A DNA stretch of 39,032 nt from Tianweitania sp. UT-5YL-CI-8 (lineage in GTDB: Bacteria > Pseudomonadota > Alphaproteobacteria > Rhizobiales > Rhizobiaceae), in the NCBI RefSeq assembly GCF_030010215.1, contig NZ_JASCRR010000025.1, positions 1 to 39,032 of the forward strand, written 5' to 3'. A model generated the notes under the pieces. That model had not been told where the DNA came from and ran no database searches. It saw nothing but the letters and a program-made list of their open reading frames with translations. Position numbers and translations under genes: made by a program. Positions 1-7,474 of this stretch are shown piece by piece. Each line of letters opens with the position of its first letter. Within the stretch, counting starts at the first letter, position 1.

Positions 1-139
1 GCGGCCGCGGCACAGAAGAGAGGAGAAAAGACCAACCCATTGACCAAAGCCTGATCAGAAAACCATACTCAGAGGTGGCTCACTTCTCGGTGGAAAAACC
101 GGCTCACTTCCGCGTGGAAACCAACAGTGGCATGTAATA
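1..139. mobile_element. IS21-like element end (remnant)
   Basis: Two copies of GGCTCACTT-N4-GTGGAAA lie at 77-96 and 101-120, 24 bp apart. Short tandem repeats of this type are typical of IS21-family ends, where they bind the transposase. A short plus-strand reading frame ending at a TGA at 52-54 (last residues NPLTKA) could be the tail of an istB-like gene, but it is too short to confirm. The rest of the element would lie left of the window. The family call is by resemblance of the repeats, and the exact end is uncertain. Confidence 0.45.
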
Positions 140-433
140 TTCTCTACACTCGGCGAATGACGGCTGTCAGGAAGGCGCTCAACGCTTTGGGAAGGGCAAT
201 GATGGGGGTTCGATAGCGGTCACTTCGAAGCCCGATCTGAACTCCACGTGCGCCCGGTCGAATACTCTCTCCCGTGAGGTTCCGTAGAAAACGCATTCCC
301 ACCGTTTCCCTGTATTTGTACGCCACAGTACGACGACCACATTTCGGTTGTTGTCATGCGCTGAATTCTGCCTCTTCTACTTATCCCCGATCCAGGGCCG
401 CACTTTGCAGGCCCGCACGAGAACGGGGACGAC
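140..433. other. No recognisable gene
   Basis: This stretch lies between the IS21-like end and the trbB fragment. Short minus-strand frames exist (for example 144-326), but none resembles a family I recognise and none has a convincing ribosome binding site. It is probably debris from rearrangement. Confidence 0.4.
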
Positions 434-904
434 GTGGCGGCCACTCACCAGAAATCAGAGGCGATCCTTCGAGGCGCACGTATGCTGCGAACGGCCCTCG
501 GGCCGGCGATCGCCCAGTTTCTGGAGGATCCCGCGATCGTCGAGGTGATACTCAACCCCGACGGGCGGCTCTGGATCGACCGCCTCTCCGAGGGACTCTC
601 CGACACGGGTGAACGGCTGTCGCCGGCCGATGGCCAGCGCATCATTCGCCTCGTCGCGCACCATGTCGGCGCCGAAGTCCATCCAGGCAGTCCGCGCGTC
701 TCGGCCGAGTTGCCGGAAACAGGGGAGCGGTTCGAGGAGCTGCTTCCGCCGGTCGTTGCCGCTCCGGCCTTCGCCTTCCGCAAACCCGCCGTCGCCGTAT
801 TCAGGCTGATCTTTCCGAACGGACGGTCGATCATTCTCGAGCGCCAGCCAGGCGCCGACGCCGAAGGTTATCGCCGAAGTTCCCCACGAGGCGCATGTAT
901 ATGA
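434..904 (+). pseudogene. trbB: Truncated trbB (conjugal transfer ATPase, N-terminal part)
   Basis: TrbB is the hexameric ATPase of the P-type/Ti-type mating-pair-formation (type IV secretion) system. Residues about 1-122 match the N-terminal domain, with hallmark stretches [35 protein letters not shown] and [13 protein letters not shown]. Similarity ends abruptly after this last stretch (about base 798). The frame then runs through unrelated sequence to a stop at 902-904. The whole C-terminal ATPase core with the Walker A and B motifs is missing, so the product cannot work. The start shown is the GTG at 434; the internal ATG at 482 is an alternative. No trbC or other trb gene follows, so this is a relic of a conjugative element. 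Confidence 0.8.
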
Positions 905-964
905 AGCATGCCGACCGAAACTGACCGGCTGAACCGTTCAACAGCCTAGCGCGCTCGGTACGCA

Positions 965-1330
965 TCACGCCAGCCCGGCGATCAAAGGAACGGCCGCCGC
1001 CGCCATCAAAAGCGCTGTGAACCCCTGGATCGACAGCGCCGCTCGCGTCGAGCCCTTCGCGCCGAGGATCAGCAACATATCTCCCAAGGGAATCAGCGCG
1101 TCGACCAGCAAGGTGACACCGACGATCTGCAGATCCCCTCGCATCATCAATGCCAGGACAAGCAGGCCGGTCGCGACATCGCGGACGCCTTTCAGGCGAA
1201 GCCACCACATGGTGCTTTCGCCTTCTGCGGGGAGCGGCAAACCGAAGCTGCGCATGGCGGTCGCGGGACGGGCGAGATACATCGCTCCGATTGCGATGAT
1301 GCCGATCGAAACCAGCAGCGCCACGCCCAT
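965..1330 (-). CDS. DUF4267 small membrane protein
   Basis: A 121-residue protein with about four hydrophobic segments (near 3-22, 48-62, 66-86 and 99-119) and short loops. The pattern, including IGAMYLARPATAMRSFGLP and the LKGVRDVATGLLVL stretch, matches DUF4267, a family of small integral membrane proteins of unknown function. The ATG at 1330 has no nearby ribosome binding site. A perfect AGGAGG lies at 1356-1351 on this strand, 5 nt before an in-frame CTG at 1345-1343 that would add LYWFS. The true start may therefore be that rare CTG. The gene lies in the same direction as the monooxygenase and hydrolase genes to its right and could be co-transcribed with them. Confidence 0.7.
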   Translation of the reverse strand: MGVALLVSIGIIAIGAMYLARPATAMRSFGLPLPAEGESTMWWLRLKGVRDVATGLLVLALMMRGDLQIVGVTLLVDALIPLGDMLLILGAKGSTRAALSIQGFTALLMAAAAVPLIAGLA

Positions 1331-1412
1331 TGAAAACCAGTACAGATCGACCTCCTAGCACCGCGTGGGGCTCCGCGGCGCGAGCCGTCCGCGTATTCGA
1401 TGTCGCCCGACC

Positions 1413-1733
1413 TCAAGCCGGACGGAATGGACGAAGGAGCCGGATCCCGGCCTCGATCGACCCCTCCATGAGTTCGAGAAGCTGCGGTACCAATTCCTGC
1501 ATCCTCGGCGCGTGGAGATGTGCGTCGAGCGCTTCCCGGCTGACCCAGCGCTCATAGATGACGAAGGTGCCGGGCTGACCTTCCATCTCGTGCGGCTCGT
1601 AGTCGATGCAGCCTGCATCGTGCCTCGATGGCGTCACCGCTTTGGCCAGGAAGTCTTTCATCTCGGCCTCGCGGCCCGGCTTTGCCTTGGCTTCCCACAA
1701 CACGACGGTGAGGGTGTTGTTGATGTTGGACAT
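1413..1733 (-). CDS. Antibiotic biosynthesis monooxygenase (ABM) domain protein
   Basis: A 106-residue single-domain dimeric alpha+beta barrel protein of the ABM/YgiN type. The family pattern is clear: an N-terminal strand (LTVVLWEAKAKPGRE), a central CIDYEPHEMEGQPGTFVIYERW strand pair, then SREALDAHLHAPRMQEL. ABM proteins are cofactor-free monooxygenases (quinol or polyketide oxidation) or stress proteins, and the substrate here is unknown. I chose the ATG at 1733 because AAGGAGG sits just upstream on this strand (about 1744-1738); the longer open frame to 1910 lacks such a site. It lies downstream of the alpha/beta hydrolase in the same direction, with about 106 bp between, suggesting one transcript answering to the LysR regulator at 2900. 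Confidence 0.8.
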   Translation of the reverse strand: MSNINNTLTVVLWEAKAKPGREAEMKDFLAKAVTPSRHDAGCIDYEPHEMEGQPGTFVIYERWVSREALDAHLHAPRMQELVPQLLELMEGSIEAGIRLLRPFRPA

Positions 1734-1839
1734 CTTGTCCTCCTTTTCAAATAGCTGTTGTGAATAGGATGGTACGGCCGGCGCTGCCGCTCGGGATCGT
1801 TTGACCCGATGCGACAGGCGCGCGGCCGGCGGCAGGTGC

Positions 1840-2781
1840 TCACCCCATGAATCGTTCGAACCAGTCGAGCATCGGCTTGGGATTGGCGGGCAGGTAGTTG
1901 TAGCCGTCAAAGCGCCGGTTCGTGCCTTCGATCCAGATGAGGTCCTTCTGGTCGGTCGGCATGGCGTCGAACATCGCCTGCACGTCGGCGGGCGTGGTCA
2001 GAGTGTCGTCGCGGACCTGCAGGAGCAGCGTGGGGACGTCGACCGCGGCGGCATATTGCGGCATGTCCATGTCCTTCAGCTCCATGCTGGTCACGCGGCG
2101 CAGCGCGTCGGCAACCTCGGGCAGGGCGTCCGGCATGCCCATGTGCTCCAGGATCGTGCGGTAGAAGGAACTGAGCGAAATCGGCTGTGGCGCGACGATC
2201 GCCTGGACGTCGTCGAACTCCGCGCGGTGCTTAGACATGGCGACCATGGTCGCGTTCATGCCGCAGCAGCGGCTGAGCAGGCCCAGCTTCAGATTCTTGA
2301 GATCCGACCGCGAGCGGACATAGCGCAGCGAGCCGATCACGTCGCGATATTCGCGGATGCCGTTGCCGATCACGCCCCCGCTGCCGGCCGCGCTCTGGCC
2401 GAAGTTGCGCAGGTCGTAGGCCAGGATGTTGTAGCCGGCTTCGTGCAGGTGCTTGTAGTCCGGCATGAAGTTAACTTCGATGTTGTTGCCGCTCGCCTCC
2501 CAGGCGTCGCTATAGGGTTTCAGATGGCCGGGGAAGCCATAGCGGTTGGCCCAGATCGGGTGATTGGCGATGATGAGGCGATCGCTGTCGCCCGGGATGA
2601 ACCAGCCCTCGATCGTCACGCCGTCCATCGCGGGGAAAAAGATGTCCTCGAAGGCGATGCCGTCATCTGCCGGCGAACGCAGGATCGGCGAACGCGCTGG
2701 GTTCTGCATGGCGGAGACCAAGCCAGCGACGAGCTCGGCGCGGGTCGGTTGGGCTGCTGCAGCTTCCGTTACCTGGGTCAT
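1840..2781 (-). CDS. Alpha/beta hydrolase with probable cysteine nucleophile
   Basis: A 313-residue cytosolic alpha/beta-hydrolase-fold protein without a signal peptide. The nucleophile elbow reads GLLSRCCG (residues 167-174), which puts Cys172 where most hydrolases have serine, as in dienelactone-hydrolase-like enzymes. A probable acid residue is in LLLQVRDDTLT. The usual C-terminal histidine region reads EGTNRRFDGYNYL, with no histidine at the expected place. The sequence thus belongs to a poorly characterised branch, and its substrate is unknown. The start ATG at 2781 follows an AAAGGA ribosome binding site. It is divergent from the LysR gene at 2900 across a 118-bp gap, the usual arrangement for a LysR regulator and its target. 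Confidence 0.75.
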   Translation of the reverse strand: MTQVTEAAAAQPTRAELVAGLVSAMQNPARSPILRSPADDGIAFEDIFFPAMDGVTIEGWFIPGDSDRLIIANHPIWANRYGFPGHLKPYSDAWEASGNNIEVNFMPDYKHLHEAGYNILAYDLRNFGQSAAGSGGVIGNGIREYRDVIGSLRYVRSRSDLKNLKLGLLSRCCGMNATMVAMSKHRAEFDDVQAIVAPQPISLSSFYRTILEHMGMPDALPEVADALRRVTSMELKDMDMPQYAAAVDVPTLLLQVRDDTLTTPADVQAMFDAMPTDQKDLIWIEGTNRRFDGYNYLPANPKPMLDWFERFMG

Positions 2782-2899
2782 GTCTTTGTCCTTTCAGAGT
2801 TCAGCCCGGTTAAAGGGCGGTTGATGACAATCATGTACCTCTTGCCGATCATGATGATAATCCGGCATAGTCCGCACAGGCTGTACGGATAACTGGACA

Positions 2900-3805
2900 T
2901 TGGCTGCAAACATCGACGATCTGACCGCTTTCGTAGCCGTCGCGAAAGCTCGGGGCTTTCGAGAGGCATCGCGCGCGCTGGGCGTCAGCCCAACGACCCT
3001 CAGCGAGACAGTGCGCCGCCTGGAGGACCGGTTAGGCGTGCGCCTACTTCACCGCACGACCCGCAGCGTCTCCCCGACGGAAGCCGGTGAGCGTCTTGTT
3101 GAGCGCCTCGGGCCACTTCTGATCGAAATGGACGCGGCACTTGGCAGCCTCAATGACTTGCGCGACACGCCAGCGGGCACGCTTCGCCTCAACGTGCCCG
3201 TGGGTGTTGCGCGCTTGGTGCTACCGTCGATCCTACCGGCATTTCTGGCACTCTACCCCGATATCCAGGTCGAGGTGGTGGCAGAGGACACCATCGTTGA
3301 CGTGCTGGCTGCAGGTGCAGACGCAGGCATCCGTTATGGCGAGAAGCTGGAGCAAGACATGATCGCCGTGCCGATCGGACCCCGGATGCAGAGGTTTGCG
3401 ATGGCGGCCGCGCCCTCCTATCTCGCGACGGCGGCCAATCTCGAGCACCCAAGGGACCTGCTGCAGCACAGGTGTCTGCGCGGACGGTTCGGCAATGGTG
3501 CGCTCTTCAGTCCGTGGGAACTGGAACGCGGCGACGAGACGGTCCGGATCGAGCCGAAGGGGCCGCTCACCGTCAGCATCAGCGGCGCGATGGATCTGGC
3601 CGTGGACATGGCGGTCTCGGGCACCGGTATTATCGGCTTGTTCGAGGAATGGCTGCAGCCGCATATCGAGGCTGGACGCCTCGTCGCCGTTCTCCCCGAA
3701 TGGTGGACTCCTTTTCCAGGGCCGTTCCTCTATTACTCTGGACGTCGCTTAGTGCCGCCGCCGCTGCGCGCCTTCCTCGACTTCATCAGGTCGGCGAAGT
3801 CTTAG
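2900..3805 (+). CDS. LysR-family transcriptional regulator
   Basis: A 301-residue regulator with an N-terminal winged helix-turn-helix (about residues 1-60: ANIDDLTAFVAVAKARGF, then ASRALGVSPTTLSETVRRLEDRLGVRLLHRTTRS) and a C-terminal LysR substrate-binding domain (about 90-295). The size is normal for the family. The likely start is the TTG at 2900, because the family's N-terminus begins at this point; the ribosome binding site is weak. The protein probably controls the divergent hydrolase and monooxygenase genes and its own promoter through the gap at 2782-2899. The inducer cannot be read from the sequence. Confidence 0.88.
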   Translation: MAANIDDLTAFVAVAKARGFREASRALGVSPTTLSETVRRLEDRLGVRLLHRTTRSVSPTEAGERLVERLGPLLIEMDAALGSLNDLRDTPAGTLRLNVPVGVARLVLPSILPAFLALYPDIQVEVVAEDTIVDVLAAGADAGIRYGEKLEQDMIAVPIGPRMQRFAMAAAPSYLATAANLEHPRDLLQHRCLRGRFGNGALFSPWELERGDETVRIEPKGPLTVSISGAMDLAVDMAVSGTGIIGLFEEWLQPHIEAGRLVAVLPEWWTPFPGPFLYYSGRRLVPPPLRAFLDFIRSAKS

Positions 3806-4017
3806 AGAGCGTTCATGCCACAAGCCTTGCCGCCCAACATCGCGGGCAGCGCCAGCAGAACCGTCGCGATGACTGTCCTCGCCGCGCATCGCGCCGCAGG
3901 CCACCGCCACCAGACTGCGTAAGCGAACTTCCTGAGGCTGTAACCAAAGCGATGAAGAAAATGAGAAAGTAAGCCGGGCAGATTTTCATCGTCTCGCTGC
4001 CTTTCTGGCATTGCCGC
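3806..4017. other. Intergenic stretch, no confident gene
   Basis: The region lies between the LysR gene and the DUF2934 gene. The only suggestive item is a 58-codon minus-strand frame (3989-3813) whose first 20 residues are hydrophobic like a signal peptide (MKICPAYFLIFFIALVTASG). Its remainder is arginine- and cysteine-rich and unlike a folded protein. I see no promoter or terminator. Confidence 0.4.
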
Positions 4018-4284
4018 TCATTCTTCCTGCCGTGCTCCCGCCGGTGCTAAGGCTGCCCATCCCATCGACCGGAGAAGCTCCGGGGAATCGTGCAGCCGGG
4101 TTGCAGGCCCGAGAAGAGGGCTTTGGCGGCTTGATAAAGTCCGGGTCAACGATCTCGGCTCCGACTGTTGAGTTTTTCGACCGCGCTCCCAATGCACGTC
4201 TGCAAGGCCTTCCTCTTCCCATAGCTGGCGGGCGCGCTTCCTGACCTGATCGTCGCGGGCTGTCTTTTGTTCGTCTTCGTTCAC
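4018..4284 (-). CDS. DUF2934 family protein, probably frameshifted
   Basis: The N-terminal about 32 residues (DDQVRKRARQLWEEEGLADVHWERG) match DUF2934, a short helical family common in rhizobia and often found near stress genes; its function is unknown. After the HWER motif this frame becomes low-complexity and serine/arginine-rich. Another minus-strand frame gives a more DUF2934-like proline/alanine tail (EIVDPDFIKPPKPSS), which suggests a frameshift near 4190-4170. The family's usual longer spacer before the HW motif is also shortened. The start shown is the GTG at 4284, and its ribosome binding site is weak. It lies downstream of the DUF4142 gene in the same direction, about 120 bp away, and may share its transcript. 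It could be a decayed gene. Confidence 0.5.
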   Translation of the reverse strand: MNEDEQKTARDDQVRKRARQLWEEEGLADVHWERGRKTQQSEPRSLTRTLSSRQSPLLGPATRLHDSPELLRSMGWAALAPAGARQEE

Positions 4285-4404
4285 GTGCTCTTTCGCGAAG
4301 ACTTGAGATGGATTGGGCGAGCGTCGCAGGCTGCGTTATACTCAGCACGCCAGCCCCGCGCCACCGCGAAGAGCGCTGGCCGAAACCGCACTCCACTCCC
4401 CGCC

Positions 4405-4968
4405 TCAGCCCATTTTCGGCAGCAATTCAAGTATCCTTATATGTTCCTTGATCTGCCCCCGTGCCAGCTTGGTCACGGACAGGTGCTCGCGATTCTGACC
4501 GACCTTGAGATACTCCTCCTGAATTTGAAGCAGCTTCTTGTGGCCATCCATCTGAGAGGCCAGGTACGCCTTGTCGAAGTCGGCTCCGGTCATCCCCTTG
4601 AGGTCATTCAATTTCGTCTTGCCGTCTTGGTCGAGAGACGCTTCGGTCTCGGCTTCTGTAGGGGGATGCAGAGCACCTTCGGCTTTTCCGCCTTCAGCTT
4701 CCATGCTCTTCAAGACATCAGCGATTGTCTCCTGCTCTGCCACTTCCCACTGAGCAAACTGCTTTACCTTGGGGTCGGCAGCCGCAGTCAAAGCGACGCG
4801 GCTGGTAGCGAGCAATAAGGCGCCGACCTTTTTGGTTTCCTGGGCGTGCGTGATCTCGGCCTCGCCCATGGTCGCGGCGGCGATTTGAGCCATAGAAGTG
4901 TTCGTGGCTAGGACCGTGATACCGCTCACGGCGCCGAGGAGTGTGTAGACTGCGTTTCGACGATTCAT
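4405..4968 (-). CDS. DUF4142 exported protein
   Basis: A 187-residue protein with an N-terminal signal peptide (MNRRNAVYTLLGAVSGITVLATNTSMAQ, probable cleavage after Ala27), then a helical DUF4142 domain to the C-terminus. Family features are a glycine/alanine-rich first helix (TKKVGALLLATSRVALTAAADPKVKQFAQWEVAEQ) and a final amphipathic helix pair (KKLLQIQEEYLKVG ... LARGQIKEHIRILELLPKMG). The fold resembles ferritin-like helical bundles. Function is unknown, but the family often responds to envelope or oxidative stress. I chose the ATG at 4968, which puts the signal peptide at the N-terminus; the longer frame to 5154 would bury it. A candidate EcfG-type promoter lies upstream at 5025-5001. 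Confidence 0.82.
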   Translation of the reverse strand: MNRRNAVYTLLGAVSGITVLATNTSMAQIAAATMGEAEITHAQETKKVGALLLATSRVALTAAADPKVKQFAQWEVAEQETIADVLKSMEAEGGKAEGALHPPTEAETEASLDQDGKTKLNDLKGMTGADFDKAYLASQMDGHKKLLQIQEEYLKVGQNREHLSVTKLARGQIKEHIRILELLPKMG

Positions 4969-5000
4969 CGGAAATCCTTTCGTGCGAGAATTGCCGCCCG

Positions 5001-5025
5001 AACCTGCAGGTGAACGTATTGTTCC
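5001..5025 (-). promoter_or_regulatory. Candidate EcfG (general stress sigma) promoter for the DUF4142 gene
   Basis: On the minus strand GGAAC (5025-5021) is followed after 17 bases by GTT (5003-5001). The alphaproteobacterial EcfG consensus is GGAAC-N16/17-(c)GTT. The -10 element ends 32 bp before the ATG at 4968, a normal leader length. The base preceding GTT is G rather than C. The match is by eye and a chance hit is possible, but the downstream gene is of a type often stress-controlled. Confidence 0.5.
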
Positions 5026-5361
5026 TCTTGTCAAAGCGAGTTGCTGTTGCGCCGAACCGCAGCTTACCCGCTGGTTCTCGGGCTTCATTTCGGAACAGCT
5101 TGGTTGCTCGTTTGTTGGATCGAAAAATAGGCCGTTTCGATGATCAGGAACCAATCAAGCAACGAACACCGGGGCAACAATGCTGTTGACGCATTGCGCG
5201 CTAATACCGATGCGGCGCACGCGGCGGCGGGCGGCTCGGGCGAAAATGTCTGCAGGCTGTGAGCCAACATATGCGAAGTGGCCGGCGAAGAGTGCCCCTA
5301 ATGCGAGGGAACAGGCAAGATCGGCGCCGCCGTCGGCGGAACCTGAACATCGGGAATTGCC
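5026..5361. other. Intergenic stretch before patatin gene
   Basis: About 340 bp between two genes that point away from each other. Apart from the candidate stress promoter at its left edge, I find no further gene or clear promoter. Short frames here do not resemble known proteins. Confidence 0.4.
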
Positions 5362-6411
5362 ATGGAAATACCTGAAAACAGAATCTTGGTGCTCTCTGGC
5401 GGCAATGCACTTGGTGCTTATCACGCCGGTGCATTTGAGGCTTTAGCGAGCCGCGGGCTGCAGCCGAGCCGTATCGTTGGAACGTCGATCGGCGCGATCA
5501 CCGGCGCCATTATTGCCGGGAATGCGCCGGAGAAACGCGTAGCTCAGTTGCGCGAATTCTGGCGGCGCGCCGAACAACCTGGCTTTCCCCGGCCTTCAAA
5601 CTTTCTCTGGCCTGGGCCACGGTGGGAGAAATGGCTTACGGGTTTACAAACGCTGCTCGCCGGCCGGCCGGCGCTGTTTCTTCCGGAGGTCTCCGGCTTA
5701 TGGCTGACAGCCTTTGGGGGTAACAACTCGAGTCTCCTCGATAGCTCTCCGACAGGAGATACTCTTCGGGACTTAATCGACTTCGACCGCTTGAACGCCG
5801 GAGAAATCAGGCTGGTAATTTTGGCCGTGGATGCCGAATCGGGGGAAGATGTGGTTTTCGACACCTCGCAGCAGTCGATTACAGCGGAGCACCTTCGTGC
5901 CAGCACGTCGCTGCCGGTCCTTTTTAGTCCAGTCGAGATTGAAGGCCGCTGGCTCCTCGATGGTGGCCTGTCCGCCAATTTGCCCATCGGTCTAGCCTTG
6001 CAACACCCACCATCCGTGGAGACTCTGTGCATTGCAATAGATTTGCTCCCCGGCAAGGGAATGCGTCCCGATTCGCTTGGCCAAGCCGCTTTAAGAGCCC
6101 AGGACCTGATCTTCTCTTGTCAGTCACGTCACGCAATACAGGCGCTTAAGGCATCCTGGCTCGGTGCGCCAAGGCAAGAGAACACGTTCAAAGCGGCGAC
6201 GACGCTTCTGCATATGATCTACGGCACTGAAGCGCAGGAAACCGCCCTTAAGTCGCTCGACTTCGGCGGAGAAGCAATCTCTCGCCGGTGGGCGGCCGGT
6301 AAGGCCGACACGATTGCTTCTTTGGCGCAACTCGCCGGCGCACGAAGCCCCTCCACAAAATGGCTTTCGACAATTGAATCGCAAAACGGAGTGCTGAGAC
6401 GTGTTAACTGA
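5362..6411 (+). CDS. Patatin-like phospholipase (RssA/NTE type)
   Basis: A 349-residue patatin-fold serine acyl hydrolase that would cleave phospholipids or other acyl esters. Motifs in order are the glycine-rich oxyanion segment SGGNALGAYHAGA (residues 12-24), the nucleophile elbow GTSIG with Ser42, and the catalytic aspartate in DGG (Asp200; WLLDGGLSANLP). Both members of the Ser-Asp dyad are present, so it is probably active. No signal peptide or clear membrane helix is visible, so it is likely cytosolic or peripheral. The ATG at 5362 is the natural start, since the first strand (RILVLSGG) begins eight residues later. It is monocistronic, with a strong hairpin about 50 bp after the stop. 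Confidence 0.87.
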   Translation: MEIPENRILVLSGGNALGAYHAGAFEALASRGLQPSRIVGTSIGAITGAIIAGNAPEKRVAQLREFWRRAEQPGFPRPSNFLWPGPRWEKWLTGLQTLLAGRPALFLPEVSGLWLTAFGGNNSSLLDSSPTGDTLRDLIDFDRLNAGEIRLVILAVDAESGEDVVFDTSQQSITAEHLRASTSLPVLFSPVEIEGRWLLDGGLSANLPIGLALQHPPSVETLCIAIDLLPGKGMRPDSLGQAALRAQDLIFSCQSRHAIQALKASWLGAPRQENTFKAATTLLHMIYGTEAQETALKSLDFGGEAISRRWAAGKADTIASLAQLAGARSPSTKWLSTIESQNGVLRRVN

Positions 6412-6458
6412 GGCGTACTGGACGGCGAGGAGAATTGGCCCGGGTAGCGACCGCGGCG

Positions 6459-6486
6459 GTGAGGCCGGAGGTAAGCCCGGCCTCAC
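6459..6486 (+). terminator. Hairpin after patatin gene (possible terminator)
   Basis: A perfect 10-bp inverted repeat, GTGAGGCCGG and CCGGCCTCAC, with an 8-base loop. It starts 48 bp after the patatin stop codon. No run of T follows, so it may be a factor-dependent terminator or an mRNA-stabilising hairpin. Confidence 0.45.
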
Positions 6487-6651
6487 GGTTGATACCTAAA
6501 GCGCCAGTACATCCGTGGTCGCAACATCGGCATCAACTATCATTTACCTAACCGTGCTTTCGCGCAGATGTTCCCCGATTGTTTACAGGAAGCTCCACCG
6601 CTGGTATCCAGCGGGAGTTGAAGCGACCCGCTGTCGTAAGCCCCGTCATTG
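6487..6651. other. Intergenic stretch, nothing recognised
   Basis: This lies between the hairpin and the convergent 3' end of the DUF1403 remnant. No coding frame, promoter or repeat stands out. Confidence 0.4.
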
Positions 6652-7474
6652 TCACAATCCAAATATCCTGAAGGAGGATCGGCCGGAAAGCTCGCGCGCA
6701 GCGCCAAAATCTTTCAGCCGCTCGAACAGCCGCGTGCTGGCCCAGCGCGACAGATCGGTCCCAGGCGCGGAGGCCGCAACAGCGTCTTCGTTCAGCAACT
6801 TGCGGATGACGGCGTCGGCTCCTTTGCTGCGCAGCTTTGGCACTACCTCCAGAAGCCGTTCGGCCCGCCGTTGGATCTCTGCTGCGGAGCGCGATGCGGC
6901 GTCGGCGCTGTCGACCAGTGCCAGGCAGACGGCGCGTGGGAAGGCTGGCTCGCCGGGCAGAATACGTCCCCTACCCCCCATTCGACTTGAAGGCCGGACC
7001 GTAGCGCTCTGCCAGCAGCAACGGCACGGATCTTTGCCACTTCAGCCTTGTCGCAATCAGCCAGTCGGCCAGGCCCCAGGCCAGCGCCTCGACATCCCCG
7101 CGCTCGGAACAGATCGCGGCAACCAGATCGGCCGCGGCAAACGGCACGGCGCGACCGGACTGCAGCGCTTCGTTGGTCCGGTCGATGACGGTGGCCGCGA
7201 AAGGTTCATCCCATCGCAGTGCTAGCAGTTGGGCCAGCTCGGCCAAAAAAGCTGGAGTGAGTGGTTCCTTTTTTGCCGCCAGCCTCTCGATCGCCAGGAA
7301 GGTATTGCCGGCAGGTCCCCGATCATCTCCAGCGTCGGTGAGCAAAGCCGCGTCACACGCGTGTTCGTCCTCCTTACGACCGCTCAGCCGCACCGCCACC
7401 GCCGCCGATTTCAGGGCCTGGCGGGAGCGCCAGCAGCCGATCCAAGGCGGGGCGGCGCGAACGAGATCGTCCAT
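6652..7474 (-). pseudogene. DUF1403 family protein, 5'-truncated and frameshifted
   Basis: Two overlapping minus-strand frames together give the C-terminal two thirds of a DUF1403 protein, a family common on rhizobial plasmids and of unknown function. The first part (7474-6971; DDLVRAAPPWIGCWRSRQALKSAAVAVRLSGR to [13 protein letters not shown]) stops at a TAG right after a run of six G. The second (6981-6652; [22 protein letters not shown] to [13 protein letters not shown]) continues the family alignment in another frame. A single-base change in the G6 run explains the break. Full-length relatives have an extra N-terminal segment before DDLVRAAPPW, lost here at the junction with the integrase remnant. 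The chance that it makes a functional product is small. Confidence 0.72.

Noticed and set aside
1801-2892. A long plus-strand open frame opposite the alpha/beta hydrolase gene.
   Set aside because: Its composition (rich in R, V, A, H) is that of the complement of a G+C-rich gene. The minus-strand hydrolase has clear family motifs, so this is a shadow.
2782-2899. Short ATCCG/CGGAT pair in the divergent hydrolase/LysR gap as an operator.
   Set aside because: Five-base arms are too short to separate from chance, though the gap must contain the LysR site.
3813-3989. A 58-codon minus-strand frame with a hydrophobic start, like a small secreted protein.
   Set aside because: Only the first 20 residues look protein-like; the rest is arginine/cysteine-rich with no known family. 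The ribosome binding site is weak.
6459-6486. The hairpin as part of a repeat array or CRISPR-like structure.
   Set aside because: It occurs once only in the window and has no repeat partners. No CRISPR array was found anywhere.
6971-6985. Programmed frameshift in the DUF1403 gene at the G6 run.
   Set aside because: The gene also lacks its N-terminal part at the integrase junction, so decay explains it more simply.
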